Shown: positions 16,889-25,599 of the stretch, piece after piece
Position numbering within the stretch: position 1 is the stretch's first letter
Layout: the number at the start of each line of letters is the position of its first letter
DNA from: CAZLFQ01 sp964558975
GTDB taxonomy: Bacteria > Pseudomonadota > Alphaproteobacteria > Rickettsiales > Midichloriaceae
Assembly: GCA_964558975.1 (NCBI GenBank)
Contig: CAZLFQ010000002.1
Coordinates: forward strand, 124,001 to 188,000
Direction: 5' to 3'
Length of the DNA: 64,000 nucleotides
Made by a program: the position numbers and the translations under genes
Notes under the pieces: model-generated
Seen by the model: only the letters and a program-made list of their open reading frames with translations
What the model was told of the DNA's origin: nothing
The model's database searches: none

Positions 16889-18031
16889 TCACCTTTTATC
16901 TGCTTCTAAAATAGCTTCATGCATTTTAGCTATTCGAACTAAATCTCTTTCTATAGCAAATTTCTCTTTAAATATCTGGTGCGATTTTTGAGCTAACTTT
17001 TCAGCTTCAACAGGGTGCTCTTTGATCCACTTATAATGTTTGGAGATTTGCTCAGCCATTTCTACGCCTGACTTATCAACATCAATATACAAAATTGAAT
17101 CACCAAAGTTATCTTCAACAAATTTATTTCTATCACTTATAATTACAGCTTTTGCTGATGCTGCTTCAAAAATCCTACCTGTAGGAATATTGCTTTTAAA
17201 ATGGCTTTCGCTATGCAAAACCAAAGCAACTCCATGCTGATTTATTTTTTCAAGAAGCTCTTCTTTTGGAAGCATGCCACCCCAGTTTTTTTCAAAACCG
17301 CCCCACGCATGTTTAGGACCATAAAAAGAAATAACATCTTCTTGAGCAAGAAGCGATAACATCTGTTTATATTTTTTTGATGCTCTAAGTTTGTCAGCAT
17401 TAAAACTACCATAAAATATCTTTTCAGGAGCATGGTAATTTTTTGCATAGTCATATGTCGAAGGAAATATATTCATTCCTTCAAATCTTTTCCCTGTTTT
17501 TTCAATTGCTGATTTAAATACATCAACTCCTAAAGGAGTGATTAAAAAGCCATCATACTTAGATAACTTTTTTTTATACTTTGTCCTTAATTTTCCTAGA
17601 TATACAGAATCCATATGGAAAATTTTTTCAAATGGGATTGTATAAAATATATATCTTTTAACTGAGTCGAATTCAGGGCTTATTTCCAATTCATAACCTA
17701 CACTGCTCACAATTAAAAAATCTGGCTTCAATCTCTTTAAATCACTTTCTCTACCAACAAATGTCTGGTAGTAAACTTCTACATTCCAACCAAATTTTTT
17801 CGCTGCCTCTTGGAAATAATAGGCATACTGCCATTCCCCCCCTTCTTGTGCTAAAATTGCTACATTATATTTATTCTTTATCTTTCTTTCTGAGTATTTT
17901 GCATCCCATTTGCTGGTAGGAATTTGGAGCGCATATTCATTTAACTTCTGGTCCTGGTACCGTATAAATCCATAAGCTAATGCTGTAATAGACCCCAACA
18001 CTAGTATGAATAAAATAAATTTTTTAAGCAT
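16889..18031 (-). CDS. Glycosyltransferase with N-terminal membrane anchor (CgeB-like)
   Basis: The 380-residue protein begins with a membrane segment (about residues 4-24). It is followed by a GT-B-like fold with a C-terminal part typical of CgeB/Glyco_trans_1_2 proteins (LVLHSESHFKSNIPTGRIFE, then ASAKAVIISDRN). The last 60 residues form the usual C-terminal helix. An N-terminal membrane or signal segment is unusual for a bacterial transferase using nucleotide sugars and suggests membrane anchoring. The donor and acceptor are unknown. It stands alone between fbaB and the divergent ankyrin-like gene. Confidence 0.72.
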   Translation of the reverse strand: MLKKFILFILVLGSITALAYGFIRYQDQKLNEYALQIPTSKWDAKYSERKIKNKYNVAILAQEGGEWQYAYYFQEAAKKFGWNVEVYYQTFVGRESDLKRLKPDFLIVSSVGYELEISPEFDSVKRYIFYTIPFEKIFHMDSVYLGKLRTKYKKKLSKYDGFLITPLGVDVFKSAIEKTGKRFEGMNIFPSTYDYAKNYHAPEKIFYGSFNADKLRASKKYKQMLSLLAQEDVISFYGPKHAWGGFEKNWGGMLPKEELLEKINQHGVALVLHSESHFKSNIPTGRIFEAASAKAVIISDRNKFVEDNFGDSILYIDVDKSGVEMAEQISKHYKWIKEHPVEAEKLAQKSHQIFKEKFAIERDLVRIAKMHEAILEADKR

Positions 18032-18118
18032 GTTTGATTTCCAATTTTAATGAAAATCTAGCATATTTACCCTTTATTAACCATCACTACTTTATAATGC
18101 AAGTTATGAGGTGTTCTT

Positions 18119-18391
18119 ATGTCTTATACGATTTTGGATGCGCAACTAAGGGATCAAGTAGTGAAGATACTCCATGGCAATAGGTCAGTTGATGTTGAAA
18201 AAATACAATTGTTACTCAAAAAAGGAGCAGATCCCAAAGCTGAAATCAAACCTGATGAATTCTCTGCATATCATTTGGTTAGTCAATATAATGATAAAGG
18301 GCAGTATAACGGTCTTATTGAGATTTTTGATGAATACATGGAAGCTTTAACCAGACCAGCTGACAGTGATTGGGAGGGAATGCACCAATAA
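18119..18391 (+). CDS. Small ankyrin-like protein
   Basis: This 90-residue protein carries one ankyrin-like unit (KIQLLLKKGADPKAE, then FSAYHLVSQYNDKG, about residues 27-61). Shorter helical sequence flanks it on both sides. A full ankyrin fold needs several units, so it is either a very small adaptor or a remnant. A TATAAT box at 18093-18098 could serve as its -10, but no good -35 accompanies it. It lies 65 bases upstream of flgD on the same strand. Its function is not known. Confidence 0.55.
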   Translation: MSYTILDAQLRDQVVKILHGNRSVDVEKIQLLLKKGADPKAEIKPDEFSAYHLVSQYNDKGQYNGLIEIFDEYMEALTRPADSDWEGMHQ

Positions 18392-18456
18392 TCAGTTAAT
18401 TAACTCTAAATTAACCTTTCTAACGTATACTCCAGATAAGATTGTTAAGAGTTTTT

Positions 18457-19104
18457 ATGGTTACACCAGTCACAAATTCGCAAAGCACAATTCTGCTAAA
18501 TTCAATCAGACAGCAGCAAGCTGATTTCTCTTTGTATTTGGCGGCTCAGTTGGATAATCAAAATCCTTTAGCACCTATATCAGTATCGTCAATTCTTCAG
18601 CAGCAACTCTCTTCAACGCAAGTTCAAGGACAGTTACTGGGGAACCTAACATTAGCTAATATTAGCAATGCAAGTGTTCTAAATCTTTTATTTAGTGTTT
18701 CTGAATCTGTAGGGACAACAACACAATATAAGGATAGCAGCTTGGCCTTGGCAAGTGGGCAGGGTACAATTAAATACAAATTAGATTCTACTGCTACTAT
18801 GATAACGATTGATATTTTCGATTCAAACGGAAATCAAGTAACTAGCACTGCCATTACTGCACTAGGCAACACAGCACCTAAACTGAAGGGGGATAATACT
18901 TTTAATTTAAACACACTGAATGCAAGTCTAAGCGGGAACTATACATATAGTATAACAGCTAAGGATGCTAACAATCAAATTATAGGCACCACTCCATTTG
19001 CAACAAGCCAAATTCAATCTTCGATTTTAAATCAAGGTGTTGTTTATATCAAAATGGCAAATAACAAAGTTATTGATGCTAATGATATTTTGCAACTCAA
19101 CTAA
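18457..19104 (+). CDS. flgD: Flagellar hook capping protein FlgD
   Basis: FlgD caps the growing hook and guides FlgE assembly outside the cell. The N-terminal signature of the family is present in slightly altered form: FSLYLAAQLDNQNPLAPIS, followed by a Gln-rich helix (ILQQQLSSTQVQGQL). The C-terminal part has the FlgD Ig/tudor-like strands (MITIDIFDSNGNQV, then GNYTYSITAKDANNQ). I prefer the ATG at 18457; a TTG at 18442 is an alternative. The gene is isolated from other flagellar genes. Its last bases overlap the convergent wbpA-like gene by 4. Confidence 0.85.
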   Translation: MVTPVTNSQSTILLNSIRQQQADFSLYLAAQLDNQNPLAPISVSSILQQQLSSTQVQGQLLGNLTLANISNASVLNLLFSVSESVGTTTQYKDSSLALASGQGTIKYKLDSTATMITIDIFDSNGNQVTSTAITALGNTAPKLKGDNTFNLNTLNASLSGNYTYSITAKDANNQIIGTTPFATSQIQSSILNQGVVYIKMANNKVIDANDILQLN

Positions 19105-20411
19105 GCTCTTACAACATTCTTTGCAGCTTTGTCAAACTTACCACGTGTATCGACAATAATATTTGCATTTTTTTGTATTAATTTGTAATCAAAGTCATCA
19201 TGATCCGTTAAAAGCAAAACTATGTCATATGACTTAAGTTTTGCAGCAGTTAATTCAACACTATCCATATCAAAGTGATGTTTTCTCATTTTTGGGAAAC
19301 TAGGAACATGCGGGTCAGAATAATCTAATTTCGCCCCTTGAGCATGGAGTATTTCCATAATTTCAACAGAAGGAGATTCACGAGTATCTTCAATATTTTT
19401 CTTATATGCAACGCCTAAGACCAACACCTTGCTACCATTGACCGCTTTTTTTTGTAAGTTTAGTGCATAAGAAACTTTTCCTATTACCCATTCATGCATC
19501 GCCGTATTAATCTCACCTGCAAGCTCAATGAATCGGGTGTGCAACCCATACTCCCTTGCTTTCCATGTCAAATAGAATGGGTCAATTGGAATACAGTGCC
19601 CTCCTAATCCTGGACCAGGATAGTATGCAGTAAATCCAAATGGCTTTGTTGCTGCGGCATTTATTACTTCAAAAATATCTATACCCATTTTATCAGCAAC
19701 TATTTTCATTTCGTTTACAAGGCCAATGTTTACTGACCTATGAATATTTTCTAGAAGCTTAGTCATCTCTGCTGCTTTTGTAGAGGATACAGGCACAACT
19801 TTATCAATTACTCCCTTGTATAAAGCCACCCCTACTTCTAAACATTTCTTAGAATAACCACCGACTACTTTTGGTATAGTTTGTGTACAATAATTTTTGT
19901 TACCTGGGTCCTCCCTTTCTGGAGAGAAAACAAGGAAGAAATCTTTACCGACTTTAAAGCCCCTTTCTTCTATTCTTGGTAGTAGCTCCTCATCTGTTGT
20001 GCCTGGGTAAGTTGTAGATTCTAAAGAAACAACTTGTCCCGCTCTGATATAAGGGCATACATCATTGTCCATTGTGCCTAATACAAAACTCAGATCAGGC
20101 TCTCTATACTTATTGAGTGGAGTAGGAACACATAGAATTATAGCATCGCAATCTCTTACCAAAGAGAAATCTGCAGTTGGCTTAAATCCTTTTTTTACAG
20201 CTTTCTTAATATGATCTGCTTTGATGTGTTTTATATAACTTTCACCAGCATTCAGTTTTTGAACTTTTTCTTCATCAATTTCAAAACCAATGATATTTGC
20301 AAATCCAGCTTCACTATATCTTAAAGCTAGCGGCAAACCTACGTAGCCCAAACCTACTATTCCAATAACTGCAGATTTATTTTTAAAACTTTTGATTATC
20401 TTATCTTGCAT
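19101..20411 (-). CDS. wbpA: UDP-N-acetylglucosamine 6-dehydrogenase (WbpA/WlbA pathway)
   Basis: This is a nucleotide-sugar dehydrogenase that oxidises C6 of UDP-GlcNAc to the uronic acid in two NAD-dependent steps. It has the Rossmann site IGIVGLGYVGLPLA (about residues 17-30), ESTTYPGTT, and the GLGGHCIPIDPFYL motif with the catalytic cysteine near residue 268. GVAYKKNIEDTRESP lies near the C-terminus. The length of 436 residues is normal. The three other genes of the UDP-2,3-diacetamido-2,3-dideoxyglucuronate pathway lie directly upstream, which identifies the substrate class. It is the last gene of this minus-strand operon. Confidence 0.9.
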   Translation of the reverse strand: MQDKIIKSFKNKSAVIGIVGLGYVGLPLALRYSEAGFANIIGFEIDEEKVQKLNAGESYIKHIKADHIKKAVKKGFKPTADFSLVRDCDAIILCVPTPLNKYREPDLSFVLGTMDNDVCPYIRAGQVVSLESTTYPGTTDEELLPRIEERGFKVGKDFFLVFSPEREDPGNKNYCTQTIPKVVGGYSKKCLEVGVALYKGVIDKVVPVSSTKAAEMTKLLENIHRSVNIGLVNEMKIVADKMGIDIFEVINAAATKPFGFTAYYPGPGLGGHCIPIDPFYLTWKAREYGLHTRFIELAGEINTAMHEWVIGKVSYALNLQKKAVNGSKVLVLGVAYKKNIEDTRESPSVEIMEILHAQGAKLDYSDPHVPSFPKMRKHHFDMDSVELTAAKLKSYDIVLLLTDHDDFDYKLIQKNANIIVDTRGKFDKAAKNVVRA

Positions 20412-20979
20412 CTTTGCTCTCCTCTATCAAATCATCATTAATCAATTTGTATTTAGTCCCATCTCTTGGACATATCAAATCTTTCCCAAGAACTTCTCCA
20501 GAATGTGATACCCACCCAATTTGCCTTGCAGGAACCCCAACGACAAGTGCAAAAGGTTTAACATCTTTTGTAACAACAGCACCTGCACCTATAAAAGAAA
20601 AAGCGCCTACTGTGACACCACAAACTATTGTGCAATTAGCTCCTAGTGTTGCACCTTTTTTCACAGTAGTTGGTAGATATTCATTCTTTCTTTCAACATG
20701 CGAACGTGGATTTATCACATTGGTAAACACCATTGAAGGGCCGCAAAAAACATCGTCCTCAATAACAACTGAATCATATATTGAAACATTGTTTTGTATT
20801 TTAACTTTATTGCCGATTCTAGCTTTACTACCCACAAAAACATTTTGGCCTAACGAGCAATCTTGTCCTATTTGCGCGCCTGATGAAACATGCACCCAGT
20901 GCCAAATCTTTGTCCCTGCGCCAATAACGGCTCCATCATCAATAATTGCAGTTTCGTGTTTAAAAAAAGGATTAACCAT
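20401..20979 (-). CDS. wbpD: UDP-sugar N-acetyltransferase (WbpD/WlbB, left-handed beta helix)
   Basis: This hexapeptide-repeat acetyltransferase, built of triplets such as GAVIGAGTKI, GQDCSLGQNVFVG and NNVSIYDSVVI, acetylates the 3-amino group of the UDP-amino uronic acid. The WVHVSSGAQIG and GVPARQIGWVS segments are characteristic of WbpD/WlbB. I chose the ATG at 20979, which begins the conserved N-terminus, over 21000. It overlaps the upstream wbpB-like gene by 8 bases and the downstream wbpA by 11. The resulting 192-residue protein fits the family. Confidence 0.88.
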   Translation of the reverse strand: MVNPFFKHETAIIDDGAVIGAGTKIWHWVHVSSGAQIGQDCSLGQNVFVGSKARIGNKVKIQNNVSIYDSVVIEDDVFCGPSMVFTNVINPRSHVERKNEYLPTTVKKGATLGANCTIVCGVTVGAFSFIGAGAVVTKDVKPFALVVGVPARQIGWVSHSGEVLGKDLICPRDGTKYKLINDDLIEESKDAR

Positions 20980-22054
20980 TCTGTGCCTTTGATAAATCAA
21001 TTATTCTTGGATATGGCAATTTAACAGGAGCGCCTAATGCTGCAGAATCGTAAATCGAACATAGTATCTCAAGTGAAGCTAACCCTTGCTCACCATCTAT
21101 TAAAGCTTTTTCCTCTCCTCTCAAAGAAGCAAAAATATTCTTGTAATTCCTTACATGCCCATACCCATATACTGAATCAGTTGCATAGTTTGCATTTACT
21201 ACTTCTTGGTCATAGTCTTTTTTATCAGCAAAATCCCAATGCTCAATTTTATTCATTGCAACACCACCAATTTTAACCACTCCTTTTTCGCCTAATATAG
21301 TTACTGAACCTTCAAGGTTTCTTGGGTAAGTCAGAACAGTCATATTAATAGATCCACGGACACCGTTTTCCCATTCGATCACTGCCATTCCAGTATCTTC
21401 AGTTTCAATATTACGAGCAAGAGTTGCTAAATTACCATAAACAGACTTTGGTTTACTCTGTGCTACCCATTGCATGAGATCAACATAGTGACTCGCTTGG
21501 GTCATAAACGCACCACCATCGAGGCTCTTCGTTCCATGCCATGTAGCATCTTTTTCATAGTATTCTTGAGGTCTTTGCCAAAATACATTCGATGTAATCA
21601 TATATATCTTACCAAAACGACCTTCGGATATGGCTCTCCATAGTGATTGCACAGTATCATTGAATCTATTTTGATGAATAACAAAAAGTTTTACACCCTC
21701 TTTATCACACTCTTGCTTCATTCTAAGGCCGTCTTCCCATTTGATGGCCATCGGCTTTTCAGTGATCACGTGACAACCCGCTTGCGCAACTTGCATTACA
21801 TGTTTGGGATGGAATCCATTAGGTGTAGCAACAGTGACAATATCTGGTTTTTGAGCTGCTAACATTTCCGCAATTTCAGAATAACTCTGCGCACCAAATT
21901 CGGCAGCATTCTTTTCTGCTCTTTCAATTTGCTGATCCACAACCGCTACAACTTCTACTTCATCTTTTAAGTCTTTTAAAGCCTCAAAGTGTTTTTGCGA
22001 AATTCTACCACACCCTACAAAACCTAATCTAATTTTTCTATTATTAATCGTCAT
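20972..22054 (-). CDS. wbpB: UDP-sugar 3-dehydrogenase, Gfo/Idh/MocA family (WbpB/WlbA)
   Basis: The protein has the N-terminal Rossmann motif LGFVGCGRISQKH, the family signature VTEKPMAIKW with the catalytic lysine near residue 103, and DGGAFMTQASHYVDLMQW in the C-terminal domain. It oxidises C3 of the UDP-N-acetylglucosaminuronic acid made by the WbpA-like enzyme, preparing it for amination. The length of 360 residues is somewhat longer than typical members. Its start overlaps the wbpE stop by one base (TAATG). Neighbouring genes carry the preceding and following steps. Confidence 0.9.
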   Translation of the reverse strand: MTINNRKIRLGFVGCGRISQKHFEALKDLKDEVEVVAVVDQQIERAEKNAAEFGAQSYSEIAEMLAAQKPDIVTVATPNGFHPKHVMQVAQAGCHVITEKPMAIKWEDGLRMKQECDKEGVKLFVIHQNRFNDTVQSLWRAISEGRFGKIYMITSNVFWQRPQEYYEKDATWHGTKSLDGGAFMTQASHYVDLMQWVAQSKPKSVYGNLATLARNIETEDTGMAVIEWENGVRGSINMTVLTYPRNLEGSVTILGEKGVVKIGGVAMNKIEHWDFADKKDYDQEVVNANYATDSVYGYGHVRNYKNIFASLRGEEKALIDGEQGLASLEILCSIYDSAALGAPVKLPYPRIIDLSKAQNG

Positions 22055-23181
22055 TATATCTCCTGAATGATTTTTTTGAGCGTAGTAGTGATATATAGTC
22101 TTTCGTCTTCATCTATGTACGGGTGCATTGGCAAACACAAAACCTGAGATGAAAATTCCTCAGATTTTTTTATATCTCCAGCAACAAAAGCTCCTTTATA
22201 AGCTGGCTGTTTATGCAGTGGCGTTCTATAATAAACATTGCTTGGAATTTTATTTTTCTGTAGAGAATCTATAATCACATCTCTCTTGGGATGCAGCAAC
22301 GTGTATACCGCCCAAACTGAACCTGTTGTTGTAGTGCTATTCGGCACTTTTATCAAACCTCCTAACTCTTCACCATAAAATTTAGCTAATTCTTGTCGGC
22401 TTTTAATTTCTTGATCAAAGATAGAAAATTTTTCTAATAAAACAGCAGCTTGGACTGTATCCAACCTACTATTCATTCCAATTCTTACATGATAATATTT
22501 ATCATCACCTTTACCATGGAAGCAGATGGAGCTAATTTTCTCAGCTAGCTTGTCATCATTAGTAAAGAGCATCCCTCCATCACCGTAACAACCAAGTGGC
22601 TTGGTTGGAAAAAAGCTTGTAGTAGTAATATCCGCGAATTTTCCGGTAGCTTCTCCTTTATACTTTGCACCAAAAGCTTGGGCAGCATCTGATATTAGAA
22701 ACAAATCATTTTCTTCAGCAATCTTTTTAAGCTCGGAATAATTTGCTGCGGCTCCAAACAAGTCAACGCTAATGATCCCTCTAATCTTCAAACCTTTAGA
22801 CTTAGCATCTAAAATTGATTCTTCCAGGCTTTCAATCGATATGTTGAAAGTAGAATCCACGTCAACAAAGTACGGAATACCTCTTAATATACAAATAGCT
22901 TCTGCGGTAGCAACATAAGTAAAACTTGGAGTGAACACAACTTCATCAGCCTTTAGGTCAAATGCCATAAGCGCTATTGTGAGAGCATCTGTTCCATTCG
23001 CACAACCTATTGCATGCTTAGCTCCACAATAAGCTGCTAATTTCTTTTCTAATTCTTTAACTTCAGGGCCAATAATGAATTGGCTATGATGAACGACATC
23101 TGATATGCGCTTAACAATTGACTGATGCAATATATCCTTCTGTCTTGGGGAATAAAGTAAGTCTATTGTTTTTTCTTGCAT
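22054..23181 (-). CDS. wbpE: UDP-3-keto-sugar aminotransferase (WbpE/WlbC, DegT family)
   Basis: This PLP enzyme adds the 3-amino group to the keto sugar made by the WbpB-like dehydrogenase. Family features include IGPEVKELEKKLAAYCGAKH, CANGTDALTIALMA, DAAQAFGAKYKG and the PLP lysine in SFFPTKPLGCYGDGG (about residues 187-201). The length of 375 residues is normal. WbpE/WlbC enzymes characteristically begin IDLxxxR and work with a FIG-PEV motif, as seen here. It is coupled on both sides, overlapping the glycosyltransferase stop by 19 bases and the wbpB start by one. Confidence 0.92.
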   Translation of the reverse strand: MQEKTIDLLYSPRQKDILHQSIVKRISDVVHHSQFIIGPEVKELEKKLAAYCGAKHAIGCANGTDALTIALMAFDLKADEVVFTPSFTYVATAEAICILRGIPYFVDVDSTFNISIESLEESILDAKSKGLKIRGIISVDLFGAAANYSELKKIAEENDLFLISDAAQAFGAKYKGEATGKFADITTTSFFPTKPLGCYGDGGMLFTNDDKLAEKISSICFHGKGDDKYYHVRIGMNSRLDTVQAAVLLEKFSIFDQEIKSRQELAKFYGEELGGLIKVPNSTTTTGSVWAVYTLLHPKRDVIIDSLQKNKIPSNVYYRTPLHKQPAYKGAFVAGDIKKSEEFSSQVLCLPMHPYIDEDERLYITTTLKKIIQEI

Positions 23182-24380
23182 ATCTCCCTTAAAAACTCTT
23201 TAGCTAAATGTTGGTAATTGTGCCTCTTTAGAGCGTAACTTCTACCATTTTTTCCCATATTTGTCAATTTCTCAGGACTCATTGACAAGAGTTGATGAAT
23301 TGCATCCACTAACTCATTTTTATCTTTTGGCTTCGTGGTAATTCCACAATTCGCTTCTTTTATTAAATCATAAGGACTATCAAGCACTTGTATTATGGGT
23401 TTGCTCGCAAGCATATAATCAAAAATTTTGTTAGCGCTAACACCAAACCAATACAAAGGTGAATCAGAAAATTCTATATATGCTGCACTTACTTTATCAA
23501 GAAATTGCGAGACTTCATTTTTAGATATCTTATTATGAAAATAAATATTATTCAGCTTATTAGCTCGTTCTTTAACGGAGGCTAATTCTGGCCCACCACC
23601 AACAACAACCATAGCAACGTTTTCGTTTTTTAAATCTTTCAGTGCGGCGATAATTGTATTTAGAGGGTTTGCTGCACCAATTGAGCCCGCATACCCAATA
23701 ATAAACTTCTTCTCTTTTTTTAATTTATTTAAAATCTTCTGCAAACTTTCTGGGATCTCCTCTGATTCTATAGAACCTTCAATTATACCATTTGGAACGT
23801 AGGTAATTTTTTCCTTGGAAACACCGTCCTTTTCTAGGTGTTTATAAGCGCCTGGTAACATCGATATTATATGATCTGAAAACTCATATGCAAACCACTC
23901 CCCTGCCCTCATCAACATTATAAAGGGATGTGTTTTAGACATCTTGCCAAGCTCCATTGGTGACATTGGCCAAATATCATGAATTTCAAACACTAATTTT
24001 GCACCTGACATTCTGGCAATCGCCCAGCTTGGGAAAATATCGAGCGGATAAGTTGAAGATGCAATTACAACATCAGGCTTTTTGAACCAAGCAAAAAACA
24101 GCGAAGTCACTAATAGCTGCGATACAAAAATAATCATGCTTAGTAATCTTAGTGCACCATTTCCCTTATACTTGTTTGCCCATAGCCAAAAATAATCTAT
24201 GCCATCAATACTCTGGGCACCCACTTTTAAAGGCTGAATTTTCCTCAAATGAGAATATGTAGCACCGACAATTGTAACTTTATGTCCATCTTTAACCCAT
24301 TCTCTAGCCAGATAGTATGGACGGAACTCCATTCCCATCTTATCAGACCCAGCATAGTGATTTATCAATAGAATGTTCAT
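23163..24380 (-). CDS. Glycosyltransferase family 4 (WbpH/WlbE-like)
   Basis: This is a GT-B transferase. The N-terminal domain has ILLINHYAGSDKMGMEFRPY and the Rossmann strand DVVIASSTYPLDI. The C-terminal donor site includes FIIGYAGSIGAANPL and WFGVSANKIFDYMLASKPII (about residues 325-344). WbpH and WlbE proteins, which transfer the diacetamido sugar or a related residue, begin in the same way. The start at 24380 fits this N-terminus; an upstream in-frame ATG at 24443 would run through the promoter region. It is the first gene of the wbp operon and divergent from the aminotransferase at 24442. Confidence 0.86.
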   Translation of the reverse strand: MNILLINHYAGSDKMGMEFRPYYLAREWVKDGHKVTIVGATYSHLRKIQPLKVGAQSIDGIDYFWLWANKYKGNGALRLLSMIIFVSQLLVTSLFFAWFKKPDVVIASSTYPLDIFPSWAIARMSGAKLVFEIHDIWPMSPMELGKMSKTHPFIMLMRAGEWFAYEFSDHIISMLPGAYKHLEKDGVSKEKITYVPNGIIEGSIESEEIPESLQKILNKLKKEKKFIIGYAGSIGAANPLNTIIAALKDLKNENVAMVVVGGGPELASVKERANKLNNIYFHNKISKNEVSQFLDKVSAAYIEFSDSPLYWFGVSANKIFDYMLASKPIIQVLDSPYDLIKEANCGITTKPKDKNELVDAIHQLLSMSPEKLTNMGKNGRSYALKRHNYQHLAKEFLREICKKKQ

Positions 24381-24387
24381 AAGCACC

Positions 24388-24418
24388 TTGATAGAATACT
24401 TGGAATTATATATAATTC
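24388..24418 (+). promoter_or_regulatory. Divergent promoter with a 16-bp perfect palindrome
   Basis: TTGATA (24388-24393) and TATAAT (24411-24416) are separated by 17 bases and face the aminotransferase gene. The -10 lies in the perfect palindrome GAATTATATATAATTC (24403-24418), which also presents a TATAAT on the minus strand (24410-24405) toward the wbp operon. The minus-strand -35 is weak. The palindrome is midway between the divergent start codons 24380 and 24442. It may be a shared operator or simply two back-to-back -10 boxes. Confidence 0.65.
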
Positions 24419-24441
24419 GTAAATCAAGTCTAAGGAATTTC

Positions 24442-25599
24442 ATGTCAAACGCTCAATATTTACCATTCGCACTACCTGATATCGACGATAACGAAATTAA
24501 TGCTGTAGTTAATTGCATGAAGTCAGGATGGGTCACAACAGGACCTATGGCTAAAAAGTTTGAAGAAGATTTTGCCAACTATATTGGAAAAAATCTCCAA
24601 GCAGTAGCCATCAACTCGGCATCTATGGGAATATTGCTTACACTTGAAGCTCTTGGGGTGAAAGAAGGAGATGAAGTAATCATTCCAACATATACTTTCA
24701 GTTCTACAGGTATGATGCCAGTGCATATTGGAATTACTCCAGTGCTTTGCGATATAGATCCAAACACACTGAATATAGACCCATCGCAAATTGAGAAATT
24801 AATTACACCTAAAACCAAAGCAATTATGCCAGTACATTTTGCTGGGCTAGCATGCGATATGGATGCAATTCATAAAATTGCCAAAAAACATAATTTGTTT
24901 GTAGTTGAGGATGCGGCTCATTCTTTACCAACTCATTATAATGGCCAGTTGATTGGTGACCATACTAGTGATGCTACAATATATAGTTTTTACGCGACAA
25001 AAACTATAACCACTGGTGAAGGTGGCATGATAGTTACTAGCAATGAAACAATTGCAAAACGTTGCCGAACAATGAGATTGCATGGAATATCTCGTGATGT
25101 ATTCGACCGTTACACGGCAAAAGGTTCAAAATGGTTTTACGAAATCACAGCCCAAGGACATAAATGCAACATGACAGACATTGCTGCATCAATAGGAATT
25201 GAACAATTAAAAAAGTGTAACAAGTTTCATCAGCGCAGATTATCTATAGCCAAAAAATATATAGAGGCATTCAAGGATTTACCTCTCATACTTCCACCTT
25301 ACACTGAAAATATAGAAGATCATGCATGGCACTTATTCGTCCTAAGAATGGACGATAATTGCAAATTTACACGCGAAGAATTCATCTCTGCTATGGATCA
25401 AGAAGGAATTGGCTGTAGCGTTCATTTTATCCCTTTGCATCTTCATCCTTATTGGCAAGAAAAATTGAAGGTTAAAAAAGGTGATTTCCCGAATGCTGAA
25501 AAGGCATTTGAGAAAGCAGTCAGCATTCCACTTTATACAAAAATGTCTGATGCAGATGTTGATCGCGTCATCACTGCTGTTAGAAAAATATTATGCTAA
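24442..25599 (+). CDS. DegT/DnrJ/EryC1 sugar aminotransferase (WlbF/PglE-like)
   Basis: The protein is a PLP-dependent aminotransferase with SGWVTTGPMAKKFEEDFA near the start, INSASMGILLTLEALGV, PVHFAGLACDMDAI and DAAHSLPTHYNG. The PLP lysine is in SFYATKTITTGEGG (about residues 183-196). It probably makes a 4-amino sugar such as N,N'-diacetylbacillosamine or FucNAc4N precursors, often the first residue placed on undecaprenyl phosphate. This fits the initiating sugar transferase gene that overlaps it by 7 bases. The ATG at 24442 follows a good AAGGA ribosome site. An upstream ATG at 24373 would precede the promoter. Confidence 0.88.
   Translation: MSNAQYLPFALPDIDDNEINAVVNCMKSGWVTTGPMAKKFEEDFANYIGKNLQAVAINSASMGILLTLEALGVKEGDEVIIPTYTFSSTGMMPVHIGITPVLCDIDPNTLNIDPSQIEKLITPKTKAIMPVHFAGLACDMDAIHKIAKKHNLFVVEDAAHSLPTHYNGQLIGDHTSDATIYSFYATKTITTGEGGMIVTSNETIAKRCRTMRLHGISRDVFDRYTAKGSKWFYEITAQGHKCNMTDIAASIGIEQLKKCNKFHQRRLSIAKKYIEAFKDLPLILPPYTENIEDHAWHLFVLRMDDNCKFTREEFISAMDQEGIGCSVHFIPLHLHPYWQEKLKVKKGDFPNAEKAFEKAVSIPLYTKMSDADVDRVITAVRKILC

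Noticed and set aside
24373..24441. Longer N-termini for the divergent aminotransferase and GT4 genes
   Set aside because: The extensions cross the promoter region and add residues unlike either family. The inner ATGs start exactly at the conserved folds.
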